The position numbers were made by a program, and so were the translations under genes. Of a stretch of DNA of 64,000 bases, positions 34,984 to 43,333 are shown in pieces; the stretch's first letter is position 1; the number at the start of each line of letters is the position of its first letter. The notes under the pieces are model-generated. The model made no database searches. It was not told the origin of the DNA and saw only the letters and a list, made by a program, of their open reading frames with translations. The DNA is from Volutella citrinella (taxonomy: Eukaryota > Ascomycota > Sordariomycetes > Hypocreales > Nectriaceae), in the NCBI GenBank assembly GCA_034401135.1, contig JAWZSP010000004.1, forward strand, positions 2,170,001 to 2,234,000, written 5' to 3'.

Positions 34984-36206
34984 ATGGCCACCACGGACGC
35001 ACCAAAGATGGAGTACATCAGGTAATCTTATCACACACACAATTATCCGCCAATCCTGCTAACCACGACATATCGACAGGCTTGGCTCCAGCGGCCTCAA
35101 AATCTCCAAGCTCATCTTAGGCTGCATGACGTTTGGCACAAGCAAGTGGGAGGGATCTCCCTGGGTCCTGGACGAGGAGGAGAGCCTCAAGGTCATCAAG
35201 CGGGCCTACGACCACGGCATCAACACATGGGTATGTCTGCCCCGGCCCCGACGAACCATTCATAGAGTCTCACAGCATCTAGGACACGGCAGACATGTAC
35301 TCGAACGGCAAGTCGGAAGAGGTTGTGGGCAAGGCCCTCAAAAAGTTCGACATCCCGCGAAGCAAGGTCGTCATCATGACCAAAATCTACAACCCGGTCA
35401 TGGACGACGACTCTCGGCCCCCCGGCATTAACGACGGCCCTCTGGTGAACCAGATGGGACTGAGCCGCAAGCACATCTTCGATGCCGTGGACCGCTGCCT
35501 CGAGCGATTGGACACGCATTACATTGGTGAGTCTCCAGGGCATCACCAGCCTGCTTCCGGCACCATGGAACACCCACTCTGACCGATGTACGCAGACGTC
35601 CTCCAGATCCACCGACTCGACCGAGAGACGACGCCCGAGGAAATCATGCGGGCCTTGCACGAGGTGGTGCAGTCGGGCAAGGTGCGATACATTGGCGCGT
35701 CGAGCATGTACACGTGGGAGTTTGCGCGGCTGCAGTACACGGCCAAGCTCAACAACTGGACGCAGTTCACCAGCATGCAGCCCTTCTACAACCTGTTGTA
35801 CCGCGAGGAGGAGCGCGAGATGCTGCCCTTTTGCCGCGAGACGGGCGTCGGCGTCATCCCGTGGAGCCCCATCGCACGTGGTCTGCTGGCACGACCCCGG
35901 GCCCGGCAGGACGGAGAAGACAAGAGCGCGCGGGCGCAATCGGACAAGAAGATGGACGACTGGTTCGCCGACGCCAACCTCGAAATTGTCGACGCAGTGG
36001 AAAAGGTGGCCTGCGACCGGGGCGTGCCCATGGCGGTGGTGGCGACGGCGTGGGTGATGCGGCAGGGCTGCTGGCCCATCCTCGGCCTCAGCAGCGAGAA
36101 GCGGGTCGACGAGGGCATGCAGGCCATGGGGTTCCAGCTGACGGACGAGGAGGCCAGGTTCCTCGAGGAGGGCTACCGGCCACGCAAGGTCGAGGGCGGC
36201 ATGTAG
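34984..36206 (+). CDS. Aldo/keto reductase
   Basis: Four exons: 34984-35021, 35080-35230, 35283-35526 and 35596-36206; 347 aa. All junctions restore family sequence, e.g. YIRLGSSGLKISKLILGCMT across the first intron, GINTWDTADMYSNGKSEEV across the second and HYIDVLQIHRLD across the third. The AKR catalytic tetrad is visible: Asp in NTWDTADMY, its Tyr, Lys in VIMTKIYNP and His in QIHRLD. NADPH-binding C-terminal pieces are IPWSPIARGLLA and LGLSSEKRVDEGM. Soluble NAD(P)H-dependent reductase of small aldehydes or ketones. In the cluster it could reduce or oxidise an aldehyde released by the aldolase; this is inference. Related fungal AKRs include versiconal-type reductases, but no other secondary-metabolite gene is nearby. 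Confidence 0.92.
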
Positions 36207-36759
36207 ATGGGTATGTGGGGGTAGTTACAGTAGCAGTTACTTAGCGATACCCTCTTAGTCGACTCTCAATTTACCAAGTTAATCCAATGCTGTTATCCAT
36301 CATACACCTCATCCTGAGTACTTGTCATGTTGACCAGGGCCCTAACTTGGGGGTAGTGCTCTGTAGTAGTCTGTCACACCGTGCGCATGTTGGCATGTTA
36401 GAGCTCCGCAGAGTGGAGACTGGTTTGGACCCACCAGACCCACCTCGGCCGATCGCCGATATGGGGTCCGGCCGGGGTCCGTCATGGTCTAGGTGGGTCC
36501 ATGACTTTGCGGGGCCCGGCCGAGAGACCACAACCTGCCCCGCACGCTTATTCCCTGACCAGCCTGAGGGCAGCTCTGCTGGAGTACATGCAAGACTGGG
36601 GGAGCCCGACATGGAGCTCGCCTGCAGTAAGGCCGGTGTCCGCTGCTGTGCTGCGCGTACATTAATTCGCCTCTGTGAATATTCATCCTGACTCGTTTTG
36701 AAGCCACAATTGTCTATTCCCCAAGACGAGGCACATTTAGAGGTTCCAATATATACAAA
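36207..36759. promoter_or_regulatory. Upstream region of the D-2-hydroxyacid dehydrogenase
   Basis: 553 bp between same-strand genes. Holds an imperfect inverted repeat (36427-36440 with 36486-36500) and two CGG-N7-CCG motifs in its loop (36446-36458 and 36469-36481). Confidence 0.45.
36427..36500. repeat. Inverted repeat in the dehydrogenase promoter
   Basis: The left arm GGACCCACCAGACC (36427-36440) is matched on the opposite strand by the right arm GGTCTAGGTGGGTCC (36486-36500), with one extra base; the loop is about 45 nt. Nine bases at the outer ends pair perfectly. Confidence 0.7.
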
Positions 36760-37898
36760 ATGGCTGCCAAGAAACCCATCGTGCTTCGCATCGGCGAGGA
36801 TATCAAGTACAACGACTCCTTCTACAACGACGAGTTTACAAAACGGTTCGATGTCGTGGCCAACGAGGAGCCCGACCGGGAGTCCTTTATCAAGGCCCTG
36901 AAAGAGAAGAAGTGAGTACCAGGCCGAGCGACTCTCTCTCCAGGCACGTCCCAGACAGCTGACACTCGGGCCCCCCGACGATCAGATACGGCGACTTTGC
37001 TGCCATCTTCCGGCCTCACTTCCAGACGGGCGGCGAAATGGGCCAGTGGGACGAGGAGCTCATCTCGCTGCTGCCCCCATCGGTGCGGATATTCGCATCA
37101 GCCGGCGCCGGCTTCAACTGGGCCGACACGGAGGCGCTGGGTCGGCGCGGCATCTGGTACGCCAACGGGGCGGGGGCATCTGACGAGGCCGTGTCCGACA
37201 TGGGCCTGTTCATGATCCTGTCCGTGTTCCGCAACCTCTGGCGGGCTCAGCGGGCGGCGCGGACGTGCGACCCGGACGAGTTCCTGGCCATGCACAAGCT
37301 GGTGGGCGGCATCTCGTGGAACCCGCGCGGCCACGTCCTGGGCATCGTCGGGCTGGGCAACATCTCCAAGATGCTGGCGCGCAAGGCCCGGCTCGCGCTG
37401 GGCATGCAGATCCACTACCACGACGTGGTGCGCGCGCCGCCGGAGGTCGAGGCCGAGCTCGAGGCCACGTTCCATCCGACGCTGCACGGCCTGCTCGCCG
37501 TTGCCGACTGCGTGTCGCTGCACACGCCACTCAACAAGCACACGCAGGATCTCATCAACCGCGAGGCCTTTGCCGCCATGAAGCCTGGCGCTCGCCTCAT
37601 CAACACAGCCCGTGGCCAGGTCGTCAACGAGGACGCCCTCGTCGAGGCTCTCAAGAGCGGCCACCTCTCCGCGGCAGGTCTCGACGTCCATTACCACGAG
37701 CCCCAGGTGTCGAAGGAGCTGGCCGCCATGGACAATGTCACGCTGACGGCGCATAACGGCGGCGCTGCACTGACGACGCGCGTCAACTTTGAGCTGAATG
37801 CCATGAAGAACATATTGCAGGTGGTGGGCGACGACGGGGCGTATCAGGCCGAGCCGATAACGCCGGTGAATAAGGCGTCTTTCAAGGCGGATTCATAG
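36760..37898 (+). CDS. D-isomer-specific 2-hydroxyacid dehydrogenase
   Basis: Two exons, 36760-36911 and 36986-37898, 354 aa; intron GTGAGT to CAG. The substrate domain includes IFASAGAGFNWADTEALGRR. The Rossmann segment reads HVLGIVGLGNISKMLARKA, in which the last Gly of the usual GxGxxG is Ser. Catalytic residues are present: Arg in INTARGQVVNEDAL, Glu in GLDVHYHEP and His in LTAHNGGAA. The overall look is that of the fungal D-mandelate/hydroxypyruvate-glyoxylate reductase-like group. It would interconvert a 2-keto acid and a D-2-hydroxy acid with NAD(P)H in the cytosol. In the cluster it could act on a 2-keto acid made from the imported sugar acid; the substrate is not readable from sequence. 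Confidence 0.91.
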
Positions 37899-38169
37899 AC
37901 TGGATAGAATCCGTGATGAATATAGTATGACTTGTAATCGTACATTGCTTGATATAAATGCCATCGGTGATCTATATGCCGAGAGAAGTGTACTCTAGGG
38001 AAGACTTACACCAGGCTAGAAGCATTATTGCGGTCTGAAGAATATTACTTGCATCCTCATTCTCCTGCTTCTCAATCACGTGTCGCTTCGTTGCCGGGAC
38101 TCGAGATAGATATTCGTAGACTCTATATCAAATGTGTTGTATTTGTATTTTCTATTCAACGAACCCAAA

Positions 38170-39588
38170 CTACCTCCATGCCACCGTCAGATCGTACAGC
38201 GCGTCTACCGAGCCCACGTTGCCCGGGAACACAACGTACGGGATGCCGGGCCACTTGGACGTCGGCTCGTCGCACCTCCACAGCGGCACGCCCGATGACG
38301 CCTGTCCCACAATCATGGCCCGCTTGAACCGCAGCCCCTTGGTGGCCATGTCCGACGACGTGATGCCTCCTTTGGCAATCACGTAGCGGGGCTTCGTCCT
38401 CAGCCTGACTAGGAACGAGACGAGCGTCTTGGCCACCGTCGCTCCGATGTTGAGGCTCTCCGTCTCATCGCCGCCTACGATGAGCTCCCGACTCGTCATC
38501 ACCAGGACGTCTTGGCCCTTCGGGATCTCCCTCTCGGCGACCTCGAGCGCCCGGTCCAGCTCCCCGGAGGCCGAGGCCTCCGACTCCAGCAGCTTCTTGA
38601 CGTCTAGGACGATGCTAGTAATCTTATCGCCGCTCTTGGAGCGCAGCGCCTCGAGCTGCGCCGTTGTCTTGGGCACGTACGACCCGGCGATGACCAGGCC
38701 GCCGACGTCCTTGCGGAGGCCGAGAGCTGTCCCCGAGATTGGGGGAATCCCAGAGATCCCTAGGCGGGCCGAGACAAAGGCGGCGCCGGTGCGGAACAGG
38801 TACTTCTTGCCATGGTTGGCGGCCTCGAGGAGCGCGAGGATGACCACGTCGACGTCCTCCTCGGCGGCGGCATTAACCACCACGACGGTCCCCTTGGGCA
38901 CCTCGAGGAGCTGCTTGAGCACCGCGTCCACGCCTCCGCTGCGAATGGTGGCGAGGCTCAGCGACGTCGTCTGGTCCTTTGTGATGGCCCCCCGGCTCTT
39001 CTCGACGACAAAGTCTCGCAGGTTCGAGCTCCGGTACCCAAACGTGGCATCCTTGGCAAACGGCGTCTCTGCCGCGGGGACCAGCGTGTCGCCGTCAGCG
39101 ACGTAGTGCACGTCGTCGATGGTGTAGCGGCCGCCCTGCAGGAAGAAGGGGCAGAGCAGCCAGGCATCCGCCTTGCCCAGCACAGCCTCGGCGGCGTCGG
39201 CCTCGAGGGGGAAGTGTCCGCGCAGAGTCGAGTCGCTGCGCAGGACAATCTCAAAGGCGCTGTTGGTCTGGGCCGAGGCCTCCTTCAGGTTGGTGCAGAT
39301 TTCTGTGATGAGGGCGCGGGCCGGCTCGGGGTGCAGCGCCCGCGAATTGGTCAGGATGAAGAAGCCCTGGCCCGGCCGTGTCGTCTTGAACTCTTCAACG
39401 AGTGTCGGCACGTCCCATACTGTCAGCACGTGTACGTCGTGGCAGGTCTGTGTCCCCGTAGGGTCGTCATCCAGGGCTACCAGGATGGGGATGCTGGATC
39501 CTTGCCGCAAGAGGTCCTGGACCTTTGAGCGCGTATCCTGGGGCGGCGCCGGCGGAAGAGCGGCCAGAGTCGACTGTAGCGATAGCAT
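38170..39588 (-). CDS. Four-carbon acid sugar kinase (DUF1537 / OtnK-DtnK family)
   Basis: Single exon, 472 aa, minus strand. It has both halves of the family. The N-terminal domain carries ILVALDDDPTGTQTCHDV (the DDxTG motif), FILTNSRAL, VLRSDSTLRGHFPLEADA and PFFLQGGRYTIDDVHYVADG. The C-terminal nucleotide-binding domain carries RYVIAKGGITSSDMATKGL and GQASSGVPLWR. In bacteria these ATP-dependent kinases phosphorylate D-threonate or 3-oxo-tetronate in acid-sugar breakdown, giving precursors of dihydroxyacetone phosphate. The ATG at 39588 is preferred; an upstream in-frame ATG at 39828 would add 80 residues encoded mainly by a 63-bp tandem repeat. The gene is divergent from the membrane-protein gene at 40455. 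Full-length and free of stops, so probably functional. Confidence 0.93.
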   Translation of the reverse strand: MLSLQSTLAALPPAPPQDTRSKVQDLLRQGSSIPILVALDDDPTGTQTCHDVHVLTVWDVPTLVEEFKTTRPGQGFFILTNSRALHPEPARALITEICTNLKEASAQTNSAFEIVLRSDSTLRGHFPLEADAAEAVLGKADAWLLCPFFLQGGRYTIDDVHYVADGDTLVPAAETPFAKDATFGYRSSNLRDFVVEKSRGAITKDQTTSLSLATIRSGGVDAVLKQLLEVPKGTVVVVNAAAEEDVDVVILALLEAANHGKKYLFRTGAAFVSARLGISGIPPISGTALGLRKDVGGLVIAGSYVPKTTAQLEALRSKSGDKITSIVLDVKKLLESEASASGELDRALEVAEREIPKGQDVLVMTSRELIVGGDETESLNIGATVAKTLVSFLVRLRTKPRYVIAKGGITSSDMATKGLRFKRAMIVGQASSGVPLWRCDEPTSKWPGIPYVVFPGNVGSVDALYDLTVAWR

Positions 39589-39670
39589 CTTCCGAGCGAA
39601 CCCTGACGGTTGTTGTTTAATTTTTGCGTATGGGCGTTCGTTTGAGTGCGAACCAATGCCTTGAGAGTTT

Positions 39671-39808
39671 GGGCTGCGACCTGAAAAGTCCCGGGCTATA
39701 TGCAAATGAAATCGGCAAATGGCTCCGTCTTCCGGGCTGCGGCCTGAAAAGTCCCGAGTTATATGCAAATGAAACCGGCAAATGGCTCCGTCGTCCGGGC
39801 TGCGACCT
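39671..39808. repeat. 63-bp tandem repeat, about 2.2 copies, in the kinase promoter
   Basis: Unit 1 is 39671-39733, unit 2 is 39734-39796 and a 12-bp partial third copy follows. Units differ at only a few positions. Each full unit holds a CGG-N9-CCG (39713-39727 and 39776-39790) and the octamer ATGCAAAT. The nearest ATG of the kinase is about 80 bp away. Confidence 0.9.
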
Positions 39809-39950
39809 CGTCGGATATGTTTGGTCATGGCCTCCCCAATCGGAAGGCGGGACTAGTTCCCCTCATTCCCCGAACCCCTCCCCCGCACAACCGGAAAATC
39901 GGCCGAGATCCACCAAAAGGTGGGGGCGCTGCCACTAGTCAGAGTCGGCC

Positions 39951-39995
39951 GTCGGATGAGGGACGGTCGGTTAAGGGACAGTCGGTTGAGGGACG
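39951..39995. repeat. 15-bp tandem repeat, three copies
   Basis: Three head-to-tail units at 39951-39965, 39966-39980 and 39981-39995 close to GTCGGTTGAGGGACG; the first has A for the second T after CGG, the second differs at two positions. It places CGG every 15 bp. Confidence 0.85.
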
Positions 39996-40454
39996 GAGTG
40001 AACCAAACACACAACCTCCATCAACCCAAGTAATTTAGGATTGGCGTTTAACCCCATCTTCGGTAGCCCCAGAATGCAGTTTCCGAGCTCAGTCTTGGAG
40101 CGCACGCAGGCAGCAGTAGCTAGGAAGGAATAGCGTAACCGGTGTGAGATCCCAGAGCCCAGGTGAATGCATCTGAGCCTGATTGCGACCGTCGCAACCA
40201 ACGAGGCCAACCAGCAATTGCATGGCGACACCATCTCAGCAGCGCCACAAGCAACGAGATTCGCCAAAAAGACGGCCTGAATTTGCACTTTTGGCTTTCG
40301 GCGAGAAAAAAAATGTCTCATAAAGGAGCGCGCGGACTCCTCGAGTCTTGGGATGATGGCTCCTGCATAGCTTTGAAGCATTTTGTCGTGATTCACACAG
40401 AGACGATACCCTCTGCACTGCAATCGGCATTTTAAACTTCGCTCACGAACCGCC

Positions 40455-41711
40455 ATGGGTCTCTTCACGTGCTGGCCTTGGAGAAGAAGGAGGTCGAGGA
40501 GAGGCAGAGGCGGGCATCCGCCAGAGGCAGTCGACCGTGGGCGCCATTCTGTTGCCAAATCTGTCGAAGCGAGACCAGGTATTTTCAAGATAGCCGATGC
40601 CATCAATAATGTCAATGAAGCAGCTAGACGCGTGAACGACTTCATTCCCAAGGCCAGTCGGTTAGCAAACGGGGTGGCCAAGTTCGTCCCTACTATGCAG
40701 GTCATGAGCCGGTCCGTTTGTGATAGTGCCAGCGTCTTCACCTACTTCAACACCATTGCCACGGCTGTAGGATTTGGCGCCACTCTGGTGGTTGCCTACC
40801 ATGGAGTCAAAGCCGTCGAGCTTATTGCTGCCGGGCTTCAAGATATCTCACAGAACGTCGCAGCCCAGACAACTTTGATGGCGCAGGACCAGTTTCCCGG
40901 CTATGTGCACGACATGATTCAGCAGCGCGTGGGCGAGACCAATCACGACAAGACTCGCGATCACTGGTTTTTTGTCTACCACCCTGACAACGACTGGTAT
41001 CCCGGCTTTTATCGTCTTCTCAAGAGAGAACCACTCGGGGAAAGATTTTGCGGCTACACAGATCAGATTGACACCATCTTCGCCTTCATGTTGGCTGTTA
41101 GGAAACGCCGCATTGAAAAGGGATCAGAGGCAAGAAGTCGGGGTAAAAAAAGAATGAAGCCTGTCAAGTTTCACCTTCTCATACCGGCTTACCAGCCTAT
41201 TGTTATTACCGACAAACTTCGGATTCCAACGGGAGTTGGCGACTTTGTGATGGAGGGGCGGATCAATGGCAACCGAGAGCTTGTTTGGTTCAACTTGCCT
41301 GAGGACAATGAGCATTATCTCCTTAATATTGGCAATTGGGCCCCCACGCCCCAGAGCTGGTGGAACTGGGCAATGACAAGCCTCGGTTTGGCGAAAGGTC
41401 CGCCTATCGTGAAGAAGCGGAGGGTCTTGGGTAAAAGTAACATGGACGGACGCGAACTGATCGCGACTGTTGAAAGAGTGGATGGGGATGAATCAGATCC
41501 ATCCGATCATACTGCTGACCGCGAGGCCCGTCGCTATGATGCCGCTCCAATACACGAGCGACACAGTGGGCGCCCACCAAGAAGCCATCGTCATCGGCAT
41601 GAGGACAGAGGGAGGGACCATCGTCAGCGGAGCGTCCCGCCCAGCAGAAGTTCTCGTAGTCGGCACCAGCGCACGAGGCCAACCCGGTCCATGTCTTCGA
41701 CCCGCAATTGA
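40455..41711 (+). CDS. Uncharacterised membrane protein with basic Arg/Ser-rich tail
   Basis: Single exon, 418 aa, good start context (ccgccATGG). Not recognised. The N-terminus is strongly basic (WPWRRRRSRRGRGG) with Cys at position 6. Residues ~45-90 form an amphipathic helical segment (IADAINNVNEAARRVNDFIP). Residues ~96-125 are a hydrophobic stretch (IATAVGFGATLVVAYHGVKA), probably one membrane segment. A mixed folded region follows with several aromatic blocks (DHWFFVYHPDNDWYPGFYRL; FHLLIPAYQPIVITDKLRIP; WAPTPQSWWNWAMTSLGL). The last ~70 residues are Arg/His/Ser-rich and disordered. It shares a promoter region with the acid-sugar kinase but has no enzyme motif that would tie it to the pathway. 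Long, intact and compositionally gene-like, so I accept it as real. Confidence 0.75.
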   Translation: MGLFTCWPWRRRRSRRGRGGHPPEAVDRGRHSVAKSVEARPGIFKIADAINNVNEAARRVNDFIPKASRLANGVAKFVPTMQVMSRSVCDSASVFTYFNTIATAVGFGATLVVAYHGVKAVELIAAGLQDISQNVAAQTTLMAQDQFPGYVHDMIQQRVGETNHDKTRDHWFFVYHPDNDWYPGFYRLLKREPLGERFCGYTDQIDTIFAFMLAVRKRRIEKGSEARSRGKKRMKPVKFHLLIPAYQPIVITDKLRIPTGVGDFVMEGRINGNRELVWFNLPEDNEHYLLNIGNWAPTPQSWWNWAMTSLGLAKGPPIVKKRRVLGKSNMDGRELIATVERVDGDESDPSDHTADREARRYDAAPIHERHSGRPPRSHRHRHEDRGRDHRQRSVPPSRSSRSRHQRTRPTRSMSSTRN

Positions 41712-42411
41712 GGGCCTCTGCCTCGCTGATCACCGCCTCAATTAAACATGTTCAGTGAATACCGCAGGACAGTCCTGCCAAGCATGCCCGGGGTGTTCCT
41801 GGTTCATCTCTCAAGCTTCAGGACGAACATCATATGGAGACGCAGTACATCATTCCGAGAAGAGGCGCGAGGCGATGATGGTTACGCTTTTGAGGTTGCG
41901 CGTGTCACCAAACATGTCTGTCTTTATCTTAGCTCAAAACAGAAACTTGCGAGTAAATGGAGAATGTGCTTGTAGATTCAAAATCTTCCCTGCCAATGAC
42001 ATCGGGGCAAGGCGTAGAAAGCAACATGATGGTCAGTACCACCGTTCGAGCGTGGCTAAACCAGGATTCGGATAATAACAGACGCTGCCAGAAATACGGG
42101 CGCCCATACCTATCACATTGAGCCGGCGACACGGCGCAAGCTTGGCCCGGCAAAATCAGGACAGGCTGGTGGCGTGGCGGAGTTCATCTCAGTTTGGCGG
42201 CAAATTGATGTTGAGTTCATGATCATAATATTGCTAAATTCGCCTGCTGCAGCGTAAAAACCTTGGCCCGCAGCAAGATTAACAGGGCCCAACATATGCC
42301 GGTTCCAGTTGAAAGACTTCCCCAGCCCCCAAATACACCATGCTTTCGTAAGGGTGATTTCCGTTTCCGAATTCTTTTCATCTTGGTATCGTGATTGGTT
42401 TTGATGAGGCA
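41712..42411. other. Convergent intergenic region
   Basis: 700 bp between the stops of the membrane-protein gene and calcineurin B. Only short unsupported ORFs; nothing else seen. Confidence 0.5.
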
Positions 42412-43333
42412 TTAGAACTGGTCTGCACAGACTGTTAGCCACAGAGCGCTTTCCGGGGGGGAAGCTGCTGTAAAGGAAACCAGATGGGCGATGCAAAAAT
42501 GAAGCAACTCACCCAGTGTCATGCTCATGCTGACGTCCGTGTTCTCAACCATCTTGGTAAACTCCTCAAAGCTGATCTTGCCGTCCTTGTCGAGATCGGC
42601 CTCCATGATGGTCTTGTCAACAATCTGCTGGAGCTGCTGGTCCTTGAGATTGCTGCCGACCATCATCTTGAGGACGATGAAGAGCTCGCCGTTGCTGATG
42701 TAGCCGTCGCGGTCGATGTCGTAAACCTTGAACGCAAACTGGAGCTTCTGCTCCTTGTTTCCCTTGCTGCTGAAGGCGCTGAGGCCAGTCACGAACTCCT
42801 GGAAGTCGACATCACCGCCGCCATCCTCGTCGAAAATCGCAATCATTCTGCGCGCGCAAACAGCCAGTCAGCTACCGAGTTCTTTCCCAGCGACAAGATA
42901 TATAGAGGAACAAGTAATGCGCGTACCGGGTAGCGAGGGGGTTGGAGGAGATTTGGGGGAGGCTGAGAAACTCGTCGCGCTCGATCGTGCCGGAGTTGTC
43001 CTGTTTGCCAATTTAGCCTTGGTCCTTTTGGCCGCTGCCCGCCTCGAGGCACCAATGGAGGCCGCGATTTCTACCCAAACAGAGCAGAGGGCCTCAGAAA
43101 GGCAGCTTAGATTTGTCGCAACGCACCTTATCCAGCTTCATGAAGCGCTTACGCAGGCGGTCAACCTCTTCCCTGTCAACTAGAACCGTTCAGCGCCGAG
43201 ATATTCCCCAGGTCGTCAGCTCTCCAGGCCGCAGCATCCGTAGGGATGGCGAGCTTGCAGAGCGAATATCTGAGTCCTTACAGTTGGATCCTTGGACGAT
43301 GTTGTCCAGGACGGCGCTGGTAGTGTTGCCCAT
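42412..43333 (-). CDS. CNB1: Calcineurin regulatory subunit B
   Basis: Five exons on the minus strand: 43282-43333, 43127-43179, 42927-43000, 42513-42847 and 42412-42422; 174 aa, the normal family length. Four EF-hands are visible: [45 protein letters not shown] and [15 protein letters not shown]. The start MGNTTSAV fits N-myristoylation (Gly2, Ser6). The final exon is only 11 nt and supplies the conserved C-terminal DQF; without it the protein would read into intron sequence. CNB1 binds the catalytic calcineurin A subunit and makes the phosphatase Ca2+/calmodulin-responsive, driving Crz1-type stress signalling. The frame joins cleanly across all four introns. Confidence 0.98.

Larger units (their letters stand above)
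39589..40454. promoter_or_regulatory. Divergent promoter region, kinase / membrane protein, with tandem repeats
   Basis: 866 bp between divergent starts, containing a 63-bp tandem repeat (39671-39808) and a 15-bp triple repeat (39951-39995). No supported ORF. Confidence 0.5.

Noticed and set aside
38170..39828. 80-residue N-terminal extension of the acid-sugar kinase from the ATG at 39828
   Set aside because: The extra residues are encoded mostly by the 63-bp tandem repeat and do not resemble the family; the ATG at 39588 gives a normal N-terminus.
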